Shown: one piece after another, positions 50,694-60,900 of the stretch | Layout: each line of letters begins with the position of its first letter | Numbering within the stretch: the first letter of the stretch is position 1 | Source: Fervidobacterium_A thailandense | GTDB taxonomy: Bacteria > Thermotogota > Thermotogae > Thermotogales > Fervidobacteriaceae | DNA: 64,000 bases | Direction: 5' to 3' (one strand) | NCBI RefSeq assembly: GCF_041505935.1 | Contig: NZ_CP140110.1 | Translations under genes and position numbers: made by a program | The notes under the pieces: generated by a model | What the model was told of the DNA's origin: nothing | Seen by the model: only the letters and a program-made list of their open reading frames with translations | Database searches by the model: none

Positions 50694-51283
50694 TCAAATT
50701 CTGTAAAAGCTACTCTTTTTGGGTCGGTAGGTCTGGATTCTGGGAGCAACGCTGCAATCATTATCAAGTTGGCAAACGCAATTCCTGCTGCAACAAAGGC
50801 TGGGACGGAAAAACCGAAGCGACTCAAGTATCCTCCAAAAGCAGGCCCGATTATAAATCCTAATCCAAATGCAGCACCGATTAAACCAAGGCTTCGTGCT
50901 CTACTTTTCTCGTCGGTAAGATCGCTGATGTAAGACTGCGCAACCGTGATGTTCCCACCGGTTAGGCCATCAAGTAACCTTGAGAGAAAAATCATGCCTA
51001 ATGATTTTGCAAACCCGAGCATCAAAAGGGAAGCAAACGTCCCTCCAACGCTCAAAAGGAGGGCCTTCTTTCTTCCGAACTTGTCGGAGAGTCTACCTAT
51101 AAGTGGTGCGGCGAAAATTTGACCAAGGGGATACGTTGCTCCGAGAATACCGATCAACACATCGGAGGCCCCAAACTGTTTTGCGTAGTATGGCAATAAA
51201 GGGATGATGAATCCAAATCCGATCATGTCGGCGAGGACCACAAAGAACAGGGAAAGTAGGCTTCTCTGCTTGAATTTGTCCAT
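50694..51283 (-). pseudogene. MFS transporter gene, 5' half (split by IS200/IS605 element)
   Basis: Starts MDKFKQRSLLSLFFVVLADMIG at ATG 51283 (AAGGAAGG ahead). It contains the MFS motif A GRLSDKFGRKKALLL and drug-antiporter motif C GLGFIIGPAFGGYLSR, i.e. the first six helices of a TetA/multidrug-type exporter. The native frame ends at ...RVAFTEFEG, where element sequence begins; the open frame runs on to 50651 through foreign codons. A truncated six-helix protein may still be made, but transport is unlikely. Confidence 0.85.
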
Positions 51284-51317
51284 GATGATGCCTTCCTTCA
51301 GGTAGTTTTCTATATTA

Positions 51318-51346
51318 TATCCGATTGGATTAGGTTTGTACAGAAT
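51318..51346 (-). promoter_or_regulatory. Promoter of the MFS gene
   Basis: On the minus strand TGTACA, 17-base spacer, TATAAT, about 40 bases upstream of the ATG at 51283. Position read to within a few bases. Confidence 0.5.
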
Positions 51347-51374
51347 TTTTGTTTGTATTTTGTTCACTTTATGT

Positions 51375-51380
51375 TATAAT
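51375..51380 (+). promoter_or_regulatory. -10 box for the glycosyltransferase-plsY operon
   Basis: TATAAT 34 bases ahead of the GTG start at 51414; the -35 region (TTTGTA at 51352-51357, 17-base spacer) is weak. Confidence 0.5.
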
Positions 51381-51413
51381 AGAGAAAAAATGTAGACACT
51401 TGGAGGATTTTCG

Positions 51414-52514
51414 GTGAGATTATTTATTTTCATTTTCACAATCATTGTCAGCGCCTTGTACCGCATGAGTATCAAGGGACGTATTTTGAAACAGAACAAC
51501 TCCGCAGAAGACACGAATGCAACTTCTTTTTCCGAAAAAGTTTCAGTTATTATTCCAGCGCGAAACGAGGAGCGGAATATTGCAAAGATATTGAGTAGTC
51601 TGGTTGTTCAAAGCGTACAGTTACACGAGATTATCGTTGTGAATGACAATTCAACGGACAATACTGCAGAGATCGTAAAGGACTATTCTCTACGTTTCAA
51701 GAATGTGAAACTAATTAATCTCAAAGATGAGCCACCAAGCGGGTGGGTGGGTAAATCCTGGGCCATATGGAATGGTGTACAGGGTTCAACAGGTGACGTT
51801 TTAATCTTTTTTGATGCGGACGTTGAACCTGGAATAGATGCTGTACAGGTCCTCCTAACCCTCCGTTCTCTAAACGGTGGACTTATATCTGTCTGGCCGT
51901 ACCAGCGTTTCGAGAAAGTCTACGAGCATCTTGGAATGGTTTCGAACTTCATGGCTATCTATGCAAGTAACAACTTCGAGTTTCTCAAAATGAAACCATC
52001 CGGAGCATTTGGCCCGGTCATTGTAACTTCGAGGCAGGACTACGAAAGAACAGGTGGTCACGAGGCGATTAAGGATAGCGTACTTGAAGATATAAAACTT
52101 GGACGACTCTACCTAAAGCACGGAATTCCTGTGAAAAATTACCTCGGGGGAGACATAATAAAGTTTAGAATGTATCCCGAAGGGTTGAAGCAGCTCTTTG
52201 AAGGATTTACAAAAAACATGTCTGCTGGAGCCATAACCGGCGGTTTGTTTACCTTTCTAATCGCTTTTCTGTGGATGGCTGGTATGTATTCCTCCGTTGT
52301 TTACTTGTTCAACGTCGAGGGACTTTGGAAGTATTTCGTGCTTGCAGTTATTGTCTACATTCTTTCCAAGCCGACAGGAGATTATCGATGGTATGATGCC
52401 ATTTTTTATCCGATACATTTTTTCTTCTTTTTGATAGTGTTCTTGGCCTCCCTTTACAAGACGCTGTTCATTCGAAGAGTGAAATGGAGAGGGCGTGAGG
52501 TAAGTGTTAAGTGA
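51414..52514 (+). CDS. Family 2 glycosyltransferase, membrane-anchored (CrtQ-like)
   Basis: 366 residues. N-terminal hydrophobic anchor (LFIFIFTIIVSAL), then a GT-A domain: VSVIIPARNEERNIAKILSSL, VVNDNSTDNTAEIV, the DXD motif in LIFFDADVEPG, and a C-terminal membrane region with several helices. The GWVGKSWA and DADVEP features recall glycosyltransferases acting on carotenoid or lipid acceptors (CrtQ group). GTG start after TTGGAGGATTTTC. It overlaps plsY by 11 bases, suggesting a link to membrane lipid synthesis; acceptor and sugar are unknown. Confidence 0.82.
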   Translation: MRLFIFIFTIIVSALYRMSIKGRILKQNNSAEDTNATSFSEKVSVIIPARNEERNIAKILSSLVVQSVQLHEIIVVNDNSTDNTAEIVKDYSLRFKNVKLINLKDEPPSGWVGKSWAIWNGVQGSTGDVLIFFDADVEPGIDAVQVLLTLRSLNGGLISVWPYQRFEKVYEHLGMVSNFMAIYASNNFEFLKMKPSGAFGPVIVTSRQDYERTGGHEAIKDSVLEDIKLGRLYLKHGIPVKNYLGGDIIKFRMYPEGLKQLFEGFTKNMSAGAITGGLFTFLIAFLWMAGMYSSVVYLFNVEGLWKYFVLAVIVYILSKPTGDYRWYDAIFYPIHFFFFLIVFLASLYKTLFIRRVKWRGREVSVK

Positions 52515-53160
52515 TTCTCCGACTGTTTGGCTTCTTGCGATAGTTTCACAATTTCTCTCGGGTTCGGTAATGTATGCACCACTTTTAGCGAAAATTGCCA
52601 AAGTCGACTTAGGTAAGATTCGAGATGGGAATCCAGGTTCCTCAAACCTTTGGCGTGCCGCAGGCTGGAGGTACGGTGTAGTCGCTCTTGCGTTGGATTA
52701 TTTCAAAGGTACTTTCCCTCTCTTTCTCTTTGTTGTGACGGGATTACTTAAGAATCCATACATTATTTCAGTTGCGGCACTTGTCGGAATCGCAGGTCAC
52801 GCATTTAGCCCGTTTTTGAAGTTTAGAGGTGGGAAGGCAGTTGCAACAACCTTTGGGGCGTGGTCTGTTCTGACGAAATGGGAAGCACCAACGTTGATTG
52901 GTGCTATTTTCACCGTGTTCTCAGTGTACAATAAGTTCATCGGCAAGAGTAAAACAACACCTGAAGAAGATGCACTGAGGGTTCTTTACGGATTCCTGGC
53001 ACTTTTTCTTTACGTGGTTTTCAAACTCTGGGAAGGAAGGTACGAACTTTTGATTCTTTACATCGGCAATTTTGCAATAATTCTTTATAAACACCGGAAA
53101 GAATATTTGTCTCTTTGCCGAAAGATTTGTCGAGGTATTTTAAGGAGGAACGAGGTATGA
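52504..53160 (+). CDS. plsY: Glycerol-3-phosphate acyltransferase PlsY
   Basis: 218 residues, polytopic. Transfers the acyl group of acyl-phosphate to glycerol 3-phosphate. PlsY motifs: SGSVMYAPLLAK (motif 1), IRDGNPGSSNLWRAAGWRYGV (motif 2 and acceptor loop), and GHAFSPFLKFRGGKAVATTFGAW (motif 3). The GTG start at 52504 lies inside the end of the glycosyltransferase gene after GAGGTAA. Stop overlaps the next start by 4 bases. Confidence 0.88.
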   Translation: MLSDSPTVWLLAIVSQFLSGSVMYAPLLAKIAKVDLGKIRDGNPGSSNLWRAAGWRYGVVALALDYFKGTFPLFLFVVTGLLKNPYIISVAALVGIAGHAFSPFLKFRGGKAVATTFGAWSVLTKWEAPTLIGAIFTVFSVYNKFIGKSKTTPEEDALRVLYGFLALFLYVVFKLWEGRYELLILYIGNFAIILYKHRKEYLSLCRKICRGILRRNEV

Positions 53161-53912
53161 AGAAAACTGAGGGATTTCACCGGATTTTACTTTCCTGGAT
53201 AACAGTGTCAACGATTTTATTCTCAGGTCTGGTTTTCGGAAATTTCGTCGAGCGTTTTAACAATGCTCGTTCGCTTCAGAATGTTAGAGAGATGGAAAGG
53301 TTGATATCGGACTTAGAGAGAGAAGTCTCGAATGGAAACGGTTCGGGTTTTGTTCGCACCCTGCTTGCTGAGTCTTACCTTGAGTACGGCTCTTGGGCTG
53401 AGCAGAAGAACAAAAAGTTGTTCTTTGAAAAAGCCCTAATACAAGCAAGAGACGTGATTAAAAACGACTCGAAAAACGGTCGAGCTTATTACGTAGCGGC
53501 GGTGGCAGTTTCAAGGTTAATTGAGTATGCCTTTGTTTTTGAAAAATTGGCTTTACTCAACCAGTTTGATGAGTACATGCCAAAGGCGATCGAACTGCTT
53601 GACGACAGATTGTATAAAGGCCTTGCCTATATGGGGATGGCTCTAAGATATACGAATCCCCCATGGCCGTTTAACGATTATAGGAAGGCGGAACAACTCT
53701 TTAAGGAAGCGGAAAAGTTTATACCTGACTATTCTGGGTTGTACTTAAATTTCGGTGCTTTTTACTTAAAAATCGGCAACAGACAGAAAGCTCAAGAATT
53801 GTTGGAAAAAGTGTTATCGATGCAACCACACCCGCTTTTTAAGAAGGCTCACGAAGACAACGTTGCGCGTGCCAGGGAGTACCTAAAGGAAATTAAGCAA
53901 AAAGGAGGATAA
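53157..53912 (+). CDS. TPR-containing exported or anchored protein (TatT-like)
   Basis: 251 residues from ATG 53157 (AAGGAGGAACGAGGT upstream): an N-terminal hydrophobic segment (RILLSWITVSTILFSGLVFG) followed by helical repeats of TPR type (AESYLEYGSWAEQK, GRAYYVAAVAVSRLIEYAFVFEKL, LNFGAFYLKIGNRQKAQELLEKVL). The layout resembles TatT components of TRAP transporters, but no TRAP genes are near. Role unknown; it is transcribed with plsY. Confidence 0.7.
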   Translation: MKKTEGFHRILLSWITVSTILFSGLVFGNFVERFNNARSLQNVREMERLISDLEREVSNGNGSGFVRTLLAESYLEYGSWAEQKNKKLFFEKALIQARDVIKNDSKNGRAYYVAAVAVSRLIEYAFVFEKLALLNQFDEYMPKAIELLDDRLYKGLAYMGMALRYTNPPWPFNDYRKAEQLFKEAEKFIPDYSGLYLNFGAFYLKIGNRQKAQELLEKVLSMQPHPLFKKAHEDNVARAREYLKEIKQKGG

Positions 53913-53915
53913 GTT

Positions 53916-54473
53916 ATGGAACTTGCAAGGTACTTATTTTGGGGAGTTGTCTTCTTTTGGTGGGCCCTTGATTTTTACGTACTCGTCCTGAGAAAGAATG
54001 GATATCACAAGATTCTTGAGAAGAGGAGCAAATACATCATTATTGGGCTCATTCTGACAGGTGTGTTCCTTGCCGTTGCTCCTGAGAGTTTCAGAAGCAC
54101 TTGGCGAAGCCGTGAATTCGGTGTAATGCAACTAATTGGAACTGCGGTGCTTACAATTGGTGTTATCCTGCGCTTTATGGCAATTCTCACTCTTGGAAAG
54201 CACTTCACACCGGATATCGGTATTGTGGAACAGGAGAAAAAGCTCGTGACCAAAGGACTTTATAGCAAAATTCGACATCCCAGTTACACGGGTGAAATAA
54301 TTGCCTTCCTTGGTTTAGCGATCGCGTTCCAACATTTTCCCTCGTCCTTCTTTATTTTCGCATTCCCCACAATTGCCTTTATATACCGAGCCATTGTGGA
54401 AGAGAAGAAACTTCTCGAGGAGTTTGGGGAAATCTATCTTGAGTACAGAAAAAGAACGCGTATGTTCATCTGA
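53916..54473 (+). CDS. Isoprenylcysteine carboxyl methyltransferase (ICMT/PEMT) family membrane protein
   Basis: 185 residues with four or five membrane helices and the family's SAM-binding C-terminal core LVTKGLYSKIRHPSYTGEIIAFLGLAIAF ... EEKKLLEEFGEIYLEYRKRTRMF. The RHPxYxG motif and EE(K)xL(L)xxFGxxYxxY are diagnostic. Substrate unknown; bacterial members methylate lipids or small molecules. Start is 4 bases after the TPR gene stop, AAAGGAGGATAAGTT ahead. Last gene of the run. Confidence 0.82.
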   Translation: MELARYLFWGVVFFWWALDFYVLVLRKNGYHKILEKRSKYIIIGLILTGVFLAVAPESFRSTWRSREFGVMQLIGTAVLTIGVILRFMAILTLGKHFTPDIGIVEQEKKLVTKGLYSKIRHPSYTGEIIAFLGLAIAFQHFPSSFFIFAFPTIAFIYRAIVEEKKLLEEFGEIYLEYRKRTRMFI

Positions 54474-54528
54474 GCAAATGAGAAAGCTGATAGCTAACTT
54501 GAGGAATATACAGGAAAGAAACTTTATT

Positions 54529-54557
54529 GGGCCGTTTTTTGTTTTAGGCCCTTTTTT
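54529..54557 (+). terminator. Terminator after the ICMT-like gene
   Basis: GGGCC, 13-base T-rich loop, GGCCC followed by six T. Short stem but classical layout. Confidence 0.65.
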
Positions 54558-54559
54558 GG

Positions 54560-54565
54560 TATAAT
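54560..54565 (+). promoter_or_regulatory. -10 box for the addAB operon
   Basis: TATAAT directly after the terminator T-run, 70 bases before the addA start; the -35 region is T-rich and poor. Confidence 0.4.
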
Positions 54566-54635
54566 AATGTATAGTATCGGAATTCCTCTCAAATAGTTCG
54601 GAAAGAGAGTAACTACGTCGTTTGGGGGTACTGGT

Positions 54636-57600
54636 ATGATTGGAGAAATGAAATCACCAGCAGAAATCGTCCGGGAAAATCCAAACTGTAATTATTTTAT
54701 CTCAGCCTCAGCTGGGACTGGGAAGACTTACACACTCACAAGCTACTATTTAGGTATCCTCGAATATTGGGAGAAATTCAACAAACCGGATATTGTGGAT
54801 AACATATTGGCCGTTACGTTCACTAACAAAGCGGCCAACGAGATGAAGAATAGGATAATGGCAGAAGTTCGCAAAAAGATGGACTCGAACGACTATTGGA
54901 AGCGTGTCTACTCGAACATGTCGCGCGCGGTGATTTCAACCATAGACAGCCTGTGCCGAAGGATACTGGTCGAGCAAAACGTGCTTGCGGGTGTGGATCC
55001 GAATTTCACCATAATCAGCGAGCTAAAGCAAATGAAGATCATAGACAATGTGGCCAAGTACGCGATGGAAGTAGCGTTTCAAGTCTATGAGGGTGTTGAT
55101 GTGAGGTTCAGCCCCTTACTTCCGATCGAAAGGAGAAGCAGGTTGGAAAAGTACGTTGACGATCTAAAGCAGAACAAGGAGGCTATTTTGAACTTTTTTG
55201 AAAAAGTTGGAGATATCGATAAGGTGAGAAACTACATATCGAATGTCGTTAAAAGTTGGCGGCTGGAGTTGAACAACTCTAAGGTCAGTGAAAGGTTACT
55301 CAACGTACTCAGGGATGCTGGGGAATCGTTGAAGGTATTTCGAACAATGTGTCTGATAGCTTCCGAATTGTACGAAGCCGAAACGCTTGATAATTTTGAG
55401 TACGACTTTAAAGGCGTGCTTGAAAAGGTGATAAGTATTCTACAGAATCCAGATGTCCGAAAGCATTATCAGGAGAGATTTAAGTATATTATAGTCGACG
55501 AGTTTCAAGATACGAACGATCTTCAAAAATCTATTTTCGATCTGCTTCACACGGATGAAAATTACGTCTTCTACGTGGGGGACCGAAAGCAGTCGATTTA
55601 CAGGTTCCGCGGGGCGGATGTATCGGTGTTCGTAAGGACGATGAGTGAATTTGAGAATAGGCAGAAAAAGCAACCTGACAAGTACAAAATTCTATCACTG
55701 CAAACTAATTTCCGCTCGCACAGGAAACTTGTTGATTTCTTTAACCACGTTTCAGAGCATGCCATTTTCAAGCGCGAGATACACACGGGTCAAAGTTCAG
55801 AATCAGAAAAAGTCTACTACCACGAGGTTTTCAGGTTAAGATACCCTGAACTCTACGATAAGATGCACTTTCTTGAGGAAGACATCTCAACTTCAAACAA
55901 TCAAGGAGCTGATGAGGAGTTAATTCCCAAGTTCGAGTTTGCTGGTGCTGAAAATTCGCACAGGGTTGTTTTTATTAACGTTCTTGAAACGATAGAGGGC
56001 AGTGATTATACGGAGGCTTTGTTGGTTGCAAAAGCTATCGACGAGCTTGTTGGTAAGGAGATGACTTTTTTCGAAAAAGAAGGAGGAATCTTGAAGCCCA
56101 TTACCAGGAAAATAACCTACAAAGACATTGCGATATTATCCTACAAGCTTAGCGGCGTGGAAGAAATATACAGAGAGGTATTCGCAAAATTTGGCATTCC
56201 TCTTTACGTTGTAAAAGGTCGAGGTTTTTACAGACGTCCGGAGATTCGTGCCGTAGTTAGTGCACTTAACGTCATTCAAAACCCAAACAATAACTATAAC
56301 TTCGTGGAGTTCTTCTTTACTCCATTTGTGGAAGACGTTAACCCAAGTCAATCGTTCGATAAATTTAAAGTATTCCATCGCATCGTCATGAAGGCTAAAG
56401 AATTGAAGGAAAAAATTGGTACTTACTCACTTTTCCAGGCCGCAAAGGAACTTTCAGCCGAGGATTCCCTGCCAAAGTACGTTTCTAAGATGATCGAGTT
56501 GATCCAGAAGTACGATGAGTTGAAGTATTTACTAAGACCGGCTGAAGTGTTGAAGAACTTCATCAAGGACAGCGAGTACCTGCGAAAACTTGCGAAATTC
56601 GACAGCGCTGAGCAAAGGTTGAAGAATGTAAAGAAGTTACTTGATCAGTCCACAGAGTTCAATCGTCAGGCAAATTCCTTCCTTGAACTGACTCGTCTAC
56701 TTGAGAAAATCTCCGATTTAAAGGAAACCGAGGCATCGGAGGTTTCCGAAGAAAACGATGTTGTGAGGATGATGACCGTTCACGCTTCAAAGGGACTGGA
56801 ATTCAACATCGTTTTTCTTGTCGGAAACAATTATTCTGAGCGTGATGAGGAAAACGTTATGTTCCCACTCGATGATGGAGGAAATGGCAGGTACATCTAC
56901 ATTAAAAAGTTCCTGGAAAAATTTGTAGACAAAATAGACATCCGTGGAGAGGATTTCAAGGAGCTACTTAAAGAACTTGAAGCCGAAATATTCTTTGACG
57001 AAACCGAACTGCTTAGAAAAATGTACGTTGCTGTAACACGTGCCAAGGAAATGTTGGTCGTACTAAAAACAACCGACAGAGGTAAAAACTCGGATGGGTT
57101 GACTGCAAATAGAGTTTTTGAAAGAGCTCCTTTGGGAGAATTCGGAATTGCTGTCACGTTAAACTCGGAACTGCTCCAGAAGATTAAAACAGAGTTCGAG
57201 GGAAGGACGGAAAAAACTACCAAAGTGGGTAGCGTTTTGGATGAAGAGCTCATAAAGAAACAAATCGAAGATTATTCTACTATCGCTTACAAGCGCTACG
57301 TGTCCCCAACGTTACTTTATAACATCGTTGATGAAAAGGCTGACATAGAGCGTATCGATCAAATTTCAGAAGACTTTGCGGAAGCTGGTGTGTTAATGAC
57401 GGAAACACAAAGTTATGCATTGGATCCTTCTGCGACTATTTCCAGTAAGTTTGAACGATTGATCGAGGTCTCCCCGGAACTGTTAGAAGGTAAGCGGGTT
57501 CATAGGAAATTGATGAGTGTCAACAAGTACAGCCAACTGGAGTACCTGGTCGAAACAAAGCAAGTACCTGAGGCGATACTGAGTGCAAAAGTACTCAAGG

Positions 57601-57965
57601 AGCTATTTAGTTGTGATAAGGTCCTTTCCGAGTGGCGTCTTGCAAAGCATGTTCAATACGACGGAAGAAGATACGTACTGTTCGGAGTACCGGATAAAGT
57701 GTTCTTCAAAAACGGAAAGATATACGTCGTAGACTTCAAGTCATCGTACTTAAAAGAAGGTTCTCTGGAACTTGAGAAATACAGATTCCAGCTCCAATTC
57801 TATATGCACCTTCTAAAAGATTTTGGCCAGGTAGAATGTGGCTACATAATTAGCACTCAAACCGGTTGGGTTGTGCGTGTTGAAAAACCTGAAGATGATT
57901 TTGAAGAGGAAATATTCAAGAGAATAAGACTTTTTGAAACATCCGAGGTGAGCAATATATGGTGA
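54636..57965 (+). CDS. addA: AddA-type UvrD-like helicase/nuclease
   Basis: 1109 residues. Processes double-strand DNA ends for recombination. Helicase motifs: SASAGTGKTYTL (I), AVTFTNKAANEMKNRI (Ia), IIVDEFQDTN (II), VGDRKQSIYRFRGAD (III), LQTNFRS (IV), MMTVHASKGLEFNIVF (V), VAVTRAKE (VI). The C-terminal PD-(D/E)XK nuclease has GVPDKVFF, IYVVDFKSSY and QLQFYMHLL, so both activities look intact. Start ATG after TTTGGGGGTACTGGT. It overlaps addB by 7 bases, as expected for partner subunits. Confidence 0.9.
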   Translation: MIGEMKSPAEIVRENPNCNYFISASAGTGKTYTLTSYYLGILEYWEKFNKPDIVDNILAVTFTNKAANEMKNRIMAEVRKKMDSNDYWKRVYSNMSRAVISTIDSLCRRILVEQNVLAGVDPNFTIISELKQMKIIDNVAKYAMEVAFQVYEGVDVRFSPLLPIERRSRLEKYVDDLKQNKEAILNFFEKVGDIDKVRNYISNVVKSWRLELNNSKVSERLLNVLRDAGESLKVFRTMCLIASELYEAETLDNFEYDFKGVLEKVISILQNPDVRKHYQERFKYIIVDEFQDTNDLQKSIFDLLHTDENYVFYVGDRKQSIYRFRGADVSVFVRTMSEFENRQKKQPDKYKILSLQTNFRSHRKLVDFFNHVSEHAIFKREIHTGQSSESEKVYYHEVFRLRYPELYDKMHFLEEDISTSNNQGADEELIPKFEFAGAENSHRVVFINVLETIEGSDYTEALLVAKAIDELVGKEMTFFEKEGGILKPITRKITYKDIAILSYKLSGVEEIYREVFAKFGIPLYVVKGRGFYRRPEIRAVVSALNVIQNPNNNYNFVEFFFTPFVEDVNPSQSFDKFKVFHRIVMKAKELKEKIGTYSLFQAAKELSAEDSLPKYVSKMIELIQKYDELKYLLRPAEVLKNFIKDSEYLRKLAKFDSAEQRLKNVKKLLDQSTEFNRQANSFLELTRLLEKISDLKETEASEVSEENDVVRMMTVHASKGLEFNIVFLVGNNYSERDEENVMFPLDDGGNGRYIYIKKFLEKFVDKIDIRGEDFKELLKELEAEIFFDETELLRKMYVAVTRAKEMLVVLKTTDRGKNSDGLTANRVFERAPLGEFGIAVTLNSELLQKIKTEFEGRTEKTTKVGSVLDEELIKKQIEDYSTIAYKRYVSPTLLYNIVDEKADIERIDQISEDFAEAGVLMTETQSYALDPSATISSKFERLIEVSPELLEGKRVHRKLMSVNKYSQLEYLVETKQVPEAILSAKVLKELFSCDKVLSEWRLAKHVQYDGRRYVLFGVPDKVFFKNGKIYVVDFKSSYLKEGSLELEKYRFQLQFYMHLLKDFGQVECGYIISTQTGWVVRVEKPEDDFEEEIFKRIRLFETSEVSNIW

Positions 57966-60900
57966 GAAGAGCCTACGTTGTCCCTATTGACGGTTCGCAT
58001 TTTGATCTCGTAGCTTCCCAGGTTCAAGGACTCTACGAAGAGAATCCTTTCAGTTTTCTTTTCATAGGTCCGACTGGGTTTTATACACGTCAGATAGCCG
58101 ATCGTGTAGCTCAGAATATTGGTAAGGCCTTAAACAGAAACGCGTTTTTGGTTATAAACCAGTACATAACTGAATTGCTTTTGCGCTGTAACTACGATGC
58201 GGAAGTACTCGACAGAGACTTTTACACGATCTACATCTCCAAGATTATTGATGAACTCTACGAAGATACAAGAAAGAATGAAGAAAATTACAATAGCGAA
58301 AGGCTGTTACTGTTAAGGACATTGTCAAAGTCCAACAACATTGTCCAGTACATCGTTGAGATATTCGAAAAACTCTGGGAACTTGAGCTTTACGGGGACC
58401 GAGTCCAAACCTCGCAGCAGTATGCCCTCGTTGAATGTTTGATGAACGAAGAAAGTACGTTTGCTCAGATAATCAGGGAAGTTTTGGCCAAAATGAAGGA
58501 GGTTGCTCAGCAACTTCGATCAAAGACTGTTTACGATCCTGTTAGCATCTACAACTGGTACATCGACAATGCAAAACACGTTGAAGAACACCGCAAGTAC
58601 CTTGTATTGAGTGGATTTTTCGATATCCCACCACTTATACAAAAAGCACTCAGGGAGTTGATTGAGAAAAGTGAACGTGTGTTCTTTTTTGTCTGGCAAA
58701 AGGTTGCTGACAGTGCGTTTGAGCCACTTGAAGAGATATATCGATTCCTCAACGAAAACGGATTTGAGTTTGACTACACGCTGTGTGATAGAAAACCTGC
58801 TACAACCAAGCAACTTCTCGAGGGTAAGGAAATAATCCGTGTTGACACTGAAAATACTTATTTTGAGTACCAATACCTGGTGAAAGAAGTTAAACGATTA
58901 CTGATCGAAGGTGTTGATCCGGAAGATATAGGTGTTGTCGTGCCAAATACAGCAATTGCCCAGAGGGTGATGGAAGAGTTTGAAGAAGCAAAGATACCTT
59001 TCAGATACAGCGGACAAACTCCACTGACCGATAGTCAGATTGTGAAGATACTCTTACAACCGCTGATAACCATTGAAAATAACTACAAAAGTGAAGACTT
59101 ACTAGCCCTTATCGAATCCCCTCTTATACCTGAAAGATCACTATCTATGGATGAAATCGAGCAGTTTTTCAAGGAGTACAATTACTTTTCCGTTAATCTC
59201 ACACCTTCCGAAATGAGAGATAAGGATAAGAGACACCAGGCATATTTTGAAAAGCTCGACGCGGATATAGAGTTCTTGAGGACAAAATTGACCGAAGTTG
59301 TTCCAGAGGAATTTGATGAAGACGAAGAAATAGATGTACTAAAAACGCGTTCAGAGCGGCTTGAGAAATTAGAAAATTTCAAGTTAATAATGGAGAGTGT
59401 TTTTAAAATCCTCGACGAGATCCACGAGAAACGAAAAGAAGGTACTGATTTCTTCGAATGGTACAGGGGATTTATAAAATCGGCTATTTCTAAGTTTTCA
59501 AACGTATTCGACGCAGCCGGTTTACTGAAAACAACAACTACCTTCAGGAGTTTTTGGAATGAAATGAATGCTCTAGCAAAGCTCATCGAAGTCTTGAATA
59601 AGTTGGAGGTGTATGTAAGAAAACTGAGGGAGAGTGCTGTTGTGAAAGAACTGAGAAGCTGGGACAAGATATTTAAAATCTTTCAGGTACTCTTAAGTAC
59701 AACTGGGTACAGAGAAACTTTCAAATCGGCTAATGTGGTGGATATCGTTGATTTATCAACTGCGAGATTTGTGCATAAGAAGTACAAATTTTTCCTCGAG
59801 TTTACTGATGACTACTATCCATCGATGAGCAAGATAAATCCCTTACTCTTCAGAACTGGGAATGAGCGCTCTAAGATTTACGATACTTTAGAGAGTAGTG
59901 AGCGCAGAACTACGCTCCTGGCGGTTATCTTTTCGAAGCAGGCCAGATTGATCTTTCCGCGTGCAACAAACACGGGAGAGGAAATTGTGCCTTCCAAATA
60001 CATAACGGAATTTGCGAATAACTTTGAGGAAGCTTCGTTCACCGAAAATGACATATTCAAAGAGTTGGATTATGAGATACACAGACTGAAAGCTTCGGTT
60101 GAACAAAGTGTTGTACCAAAACCTTCCGATTTCGTCGTGGGTCAGACATATATTCATGAGTTTAGCCACTCAAAAATTTCGGAATATTTGGGTTGTCCTT
60201 TGAAATTTTACTACTCATCGGTAGTGGGTGTTAGCAGGCCTGTAAAATTTGCCGAGCTATCAAGAATATACCGTGGTTGGGTTGTTCATAGAGTTCTTAA
60301 GAGGATGTTCGAGGAACCTGTCGGTTTGGAAGTACGTGAGGACGAAGTGATAAGGTTGATCAGGGAAGAGTACAATTCAATATACTCTGAAGGAATATGG
60401 AAATACGCGATTCCGAAAGAAATGACTGTGAAGGAGATTTCTGGAGCTCTCATACCGCTTCTCGATAGCATTTACAAGGACAAGATAATAATATACCTTG
60501 GCTCCAAATCACTTTCCCCAAGCAAAGTTAAATTGAACGCATCGGATCATATTGCCGAACAAGAAAGTGGAAAAAAATCTAAGAAAAATTCAGCGAAAAC
60601 AGTTGTTTTGTCTTCGGAAAAGACGGTAGCGTTAGAAAAGGAATTCAGAACTGTTGTGGGCAAGTACACAATTTTAGCGCGTGTTGACAGAATAGACAAA
60701 CTTCAGGAGAATTATTTGGCAATTGATGAAGAGACACCAATTGACAGACCGGCTTATGCAATTATTGACTACAAAGGTTCTAAATCCTCTGTAAAAAATG
60801 CTTGCGCTGAGCAACTTCTCTTGTATGATTACGTAATTAGCAATTGCTGGCAGGAATTTAGTAATAAAGAGCAACCAGCGGATTTCTATTTAATCTTTCT